Source of the DNA: [Candidatus Thermochlorobacteriaceae] bacterium GBChlB
GTDB taxonomy: Bacteria; Bacteroidota; Chlorobiia; Chlorobiales; Thermochlorobacteraceae
Direction: 5' to 3'
Assembly: GCA_000724175.1 (NCBI GenBank)
Contig: JPGV01000015.1
Span: 132,523 to 196,522 of the forward strand
DNA: 64,000 nt
In this document: positions 61,762 through 64,000 of the stretch, in pieces
Layout of the letters: the number at the start of each line of letters is the position of its first letter
How positions within the stretch are numbered: position 1 is the first letter of the stretch
Notes under the pieces: generated by a model
Database searches by the model: none
The model's input: only the letters and a program-made list of their open reading frames with translations
Told to the model about the DNA's origin: nothing
Position numbers and translations under genes: made by a program

Positions 61762-62991
61762 TTACTCCCGACGACCCAGCGCAAGGTATTGACCCGACAG
61801 CGTAATGAGGTCTTGAAAGAGTTTCAGCAGCGCCGACGCGGCAGAGGTCTCGACGCCGAATCGCGCGCAGTAGTCGTTCATCGCGTAGCTCAAGCCAACA
61901 TCCTTCTTTTGCTTCTCGCTCAAAAAATACTTGTGCGCCATCATCTCGATATACAGTTCCAACTCGGTTTTATCGGGAAAGAGCCGTGCAATCTCATCTT
62001 TCGAGAAAGTATCTTGAAGCGGCAAAAAATACTTCACATACCAATCCTCAACGGCGTCGCTCATGGGGACTTCGCGCCGTGCGTTTTCGCTCAAATACCA
62101 TTTGTGTTCCTCGAGATGTTTTTGCAGCAGTTGCGCGTGTCGGGCGTTGCGAAATCGACCAAACAGTTTTTCCGAATCAATGCCGGTGGCAGCATCAAGA
62201 GCGCGATGCGCGTTCCAAATGTCGCAGAGCCAGACGTAGCGGTCGTAGATGTATTCAATATCGGCGTCGGTAATGGCGCGGTCGCGCGGCAGCCCGCGTC
62301 GTCGAAATTCTTCGTCAAGCCAAAGCATTGACTCAAAGAAAAATTCAATGTCGGCTTCTTTGGCGCGTTCCGAGAGCGTCGGGTGGATTTCCGTCGTCTC
62401 TGCATCGCTGAGGACGGCGACGAGCCGGCGCTGTTTGCCGAGCGTATGTTCTTCGCGCTGAAATTTAATTAGCACGTTCTCGAGCGAGGCGTCGCCCCAA
62501 TACACGCCGCGTGCATGGCACTTAGCAAAGAGGTCGGCGATGGCGTCGAAAATCTCGAGTTTCGCTTTGCGTTGAAATCCGAAGCTGAACAAAATCGATT
62601 CGGGCAAAACGGCTTCCTCTAAGCGCGTGATGAGAAATGCGGTGTCGTTTTTTTCATACATCACGCCGGCGGGCGTAGCAATTTCAATCGGCTCATCGGT
62701 GCGAACCACAATGCCAACGGGCTGCAAGGTCTTGATGCCGAGCGCGAGAAGTTTTTGATAGTTGCGCAACTCTTTTTGAGCGAGCGGCGGCGTGGTTTGC
62801 TTGATGGCGAACTGATGTTTGAGCGAGCGCACGAAGAGAACTTCATGGCGCGATTCGCCGCGCCGCATCGTGAGTGTTTCAACGCCGCATGCCGACCATT
62901 CTGCCAAATCGCGGTCAAACGGCAACGGCAAAACAGCGTCGGCAAACATTGCATCAAGCTCGAGGGCGGAAAGGGTCAAGTTGAGTTTCAT
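61762..62991 (-). CDS. DUF4032-family kinase-like protein
   Basis: 409 residues from the ATG at 62991. The protein-kinase-like core shows the Lys motif ('HQFAIKQT'), the catalytic loop 'GVYWGDASLENVLI' (Asp and Asn retained, HRD changed to WGD) and the metal Asp in 'LSDAETTEIH' (DFG replaced by DAE), all as in DUF4032 and lipopolysaccharide-kinase relatives. The C-terminal 180 residues are helical. It is probably an ATP-using phosphotransferase of unknown target. Next downstream is the membrane GrpE-like gene, upstream the DUF429 gene (90 bases). Confidence 0.83.
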   Translation of the reverse strand: MKLNLTLSALELDAMFADAVLPLPFDRDLAEWSACGVETLTMRRGESRHEVLFVRSLKHQFAIKQTTPPLAQKELRNYQKLLALGIKTLQPVGIVVRTDEPIEIATPAGVMYEKNDTAFLITRLEEAVLPESILFSFGFQRKAKLEIFDAIADLFAKCHARGVYWGDASLENVLIKFQREEHTLGKQRRLVAVLSDAETTEIHPTLSERAKEADIEFFFESMLWLDEEFRRRGLPRDRAITDADIEYIYDRYVWLCDIWNAHRALDAATGIDSEKLFGRFRNARHAQLLQKHLEEHKWYLSENARREVPMSDAVEDWYVKYFLPLQDTFSKDEIARLFPDKTELELYIEMMAHKYFLSEKQKKDVGLSYAMNDYCARFGVETSAASALLKLFQDLITLSGQYLALGRRE

Positions 62992-63081
62992 GTCAATTCG
63001 GTTGCAGGCTGCACAAACTCTGCACGAAGGCATAAGGCGGAAGGTTGCACCACAACAAAAATTTAAAGTGCAGGGAGCAGG

Positions 63082-63714
63082 TTATGACTGTGCAAATTTT
63101 CGCTGCGCATCGAGGACGGGAATGTAAATCAGTCCCTCTTGGGTGTCGCCGATGCCTTCGGTGAGGTTGCAGTGATGGAGCAGGGCGGTGTAAGCCGCGA
63201 TGATGGCGTCCAACTCGTCGTCGCTCAAAAGAATTTTAGATGTGCGCGGCATATTTTTGACGAAGCGCGAGAGTTTGGTTTGCAAGGCTTCGCGGGCGTC
63301 TTCGGCGGTTTTTTTGGAACCGTGCAGCACAAGACCCAAGCGAACTTTGGTGGCTTGCGGATAGACTTCAATGGCGTCGTATTTTGGTGAAAGTGCTTTT
63401 TTGATGGTCATAGCGCGAAAGGTCAACTGCGCCAGCATGGAGGTGGCAAAGGCAGGAATGCCCAAAACGGTCAAGTCGCGGTCACATTTGCGGCTGGCGT
63501 AAGTGCCGTAGCGCCCGCTTGGAATCGAGAGCGGCGCGTCAATTCCAACAAGCGACGGGCGATGATACTCAATGTAATTGCGGATGGCAATGTCAGGCTT
63601 GACGGTGTTGACGAAGATAAGCTCGCGTTTGTCGGAGAGAGCGGCAACGCCGGTCGCTTCATCAACGCGACCCGCTAAATCAACGCCGAAGAAGACCTTA
63701 GATTTTGTCGGCAT
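63082..63714 (-). CDS. DUF429-family predicted RNase H-fold nuclease
   Basis: 210 residues. The fold start 'KVFFGVDLAGRVDEATGVAAL' and 'SLVGIDAPLSIPSG' supply the conserved acidic residues of DUF429, with 'YDAIEVYPQATKVRLGL' and 'DDELDAIIAAYTAL' following. DUF429 is related to the RNase H superfamily; its biological role is unclear. Same strand as the DUF4032 and GrpE-like genes. Confidence 0.85.
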   Translation of the reverse strand: MPTKSKVFFGVDLAGRVDEATGVAALSDKRELIFVNTVKPDIAIRNYIEYHRPSLVGIDAPLSIPSGRYGTYASRKCDRDLTVLGIPAFATSMLAQLTFRAMTIKKALSPKYDAIEVYPQATKVRLGLVLHGSKKTAEDAREALQTKLSRFVKNMPRTSKILLSDDELDAIIAAYTALLHHCNLTEGIGDTQEGLIYIPVLDAQRKFAQS

Positions 63715-63840
63715 ACAACTAATTGCCTTTCTAATGTAAAATTGAGGCCTAATATACGCACGGTGCTGTGCATCGCAAAGACTTCACGTTAATGTTCTCG
63801 CAGAACGTTGTATCTTCAAGTGAAAAAACCAGCGCCGTAT

Positions 63841-64000
63841 ATGGTAACTCAATGTGTGTGTTTTCATAAAACATTTGCGGAACTGCAAGGCGTGATGCGC
63901 CATCATGAACTGACGACATTTGAAGAACTCAAGTGCCACGTGCGATTCGGCGAGAACTGCACACGCTGCGTGCCTTATGTCAAAAAAATGATTGAGACTG
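63841..64000 (+). CDS. BFD-like [2Fe-2S]-binding protein, 5' part only
   Basis: The frame from the ATG at 63841 is open to the right edge, giving 53 residues of a truncated gene. 'TQCVCFHKTFAEL' (CxC) and 'GENCTRCVPYVKKMI' (CxxC) are the four Cys of the bacterioferritin-associated-ferredoxin fold. Full proteins of this type have 60-80 residues. It may act in iron release or electron transfer. Its neighbours downstream are not visible. Confidence 0.85.
   Translation, partial: MVTQCVCFHKTFAELQGVMRHHELTTFEELKCHVRFGENCTRCVPYVKKMIET

Noticed and set aside
1-64000. CRISPR array, prophage or secretion-type defence island
   Set aside because: No regularly spaced repeats, cas-like, integrase, capsid or restriction genes were seen anywhere in the window.

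Overview
The window looks like chromosome from the Bacteroidota/Chlorobiota side of the tree, by eye about half G+C. The clues are two SusC/SusD outer-membrane pairs, further carboxypeptidase-like-plug TonB receptors, a PorV/PorQ-family barrel, a beta-propeller/Y_Y_Y sensor kinase, KDO synthesis, many lipoproteins with Cys lipoboxes, and hemL (C5-pathway tetrapyrrole synthesis). A Chlorobi/Chloroherpeton-like bacterium is my best guess, but the sequence alone does not settle it. No phage, transposase gene, CRISPR array or rRNA was seen.

Layout. 1-7.3 kb: end of a SusC gene, susD, a C45-type acyltransferase/peptidase, recO, a DegP protease and hemL. 7.3-11 kb (minus strand): M61 peptidase then recN. 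11.2-15.1 kb: atpA-atpG and a PorV/PorQ barrel. 15.1-18.1 kb (minus): cca, followed by two near-identical copies of a YoeB-type toxin-antitoxin module and a small protein, closely packed. 18.2-22.8 kb: a glycosyltransferase-39 membrane protein, tRNA-Gly(CCC) and a TPR/WD40 protein. 22.8-23.05 kb: a MITE-like element. 23.2-28.6 kb: a second susC-susD plus a DUF4397 lipoprotein. 28.7-31.2 kb (minus): alpha/beta hydrolase, kdsA and a KdsC-like gene that lacks its catalytic Asp. 31.2-34.5 kb: a TonB receptor and a redoxin. 34.6-41.0 kb: a molybdenum-cofactor cluster (moaC-mobA, moaD-moaE-MOSC, moaA-molybdate transporter). 41.1-45.1 kb: an FKBP lipoprotein and two tandem secreted DNA/RNA nucleases. 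45.2-56 kb: tRNA-Ser(GGA), upp, a sensor kinase with Asn at the phospho-acceptor site plus an ADP-ribose/CDP-alcohol-type phosphoesterase, a GH13 amylase, DUF4921, a frameshifted membrane gene, a CobW GTPase and a small protein. 56.2-60 kb (minus): a MerC protein, a ZnuD-like receptor and a lipoprotein, with two perfect 7-1-7 Fur/Zur-type operators. 60-64 kb: a membrane protein with a GrpE-like C-terminus, a DUF4032 kinase-like protein, DUF429, and the start of a BFD-like [2Fe-2S] protein.

How genes work together. The Mo cluster covers precursor Z formation (MoaA, MoaC), the MPT synthase (MoaD, MoaE), guanylylation (MobA) and Mo uptake. The 56-60 kb cluster reads as a metal-starvation uptake regulon, probably zinc. 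The SusCD sets and the GH13 amylase point to glycan or other polymer scavenging. The most unusual items are the shared operator pair, the membrane GrpE-like protein, the Asn-for-His kinase, the Ser-for-Asp KdsC and the freshly duplicated toxin-antitoxin locus.
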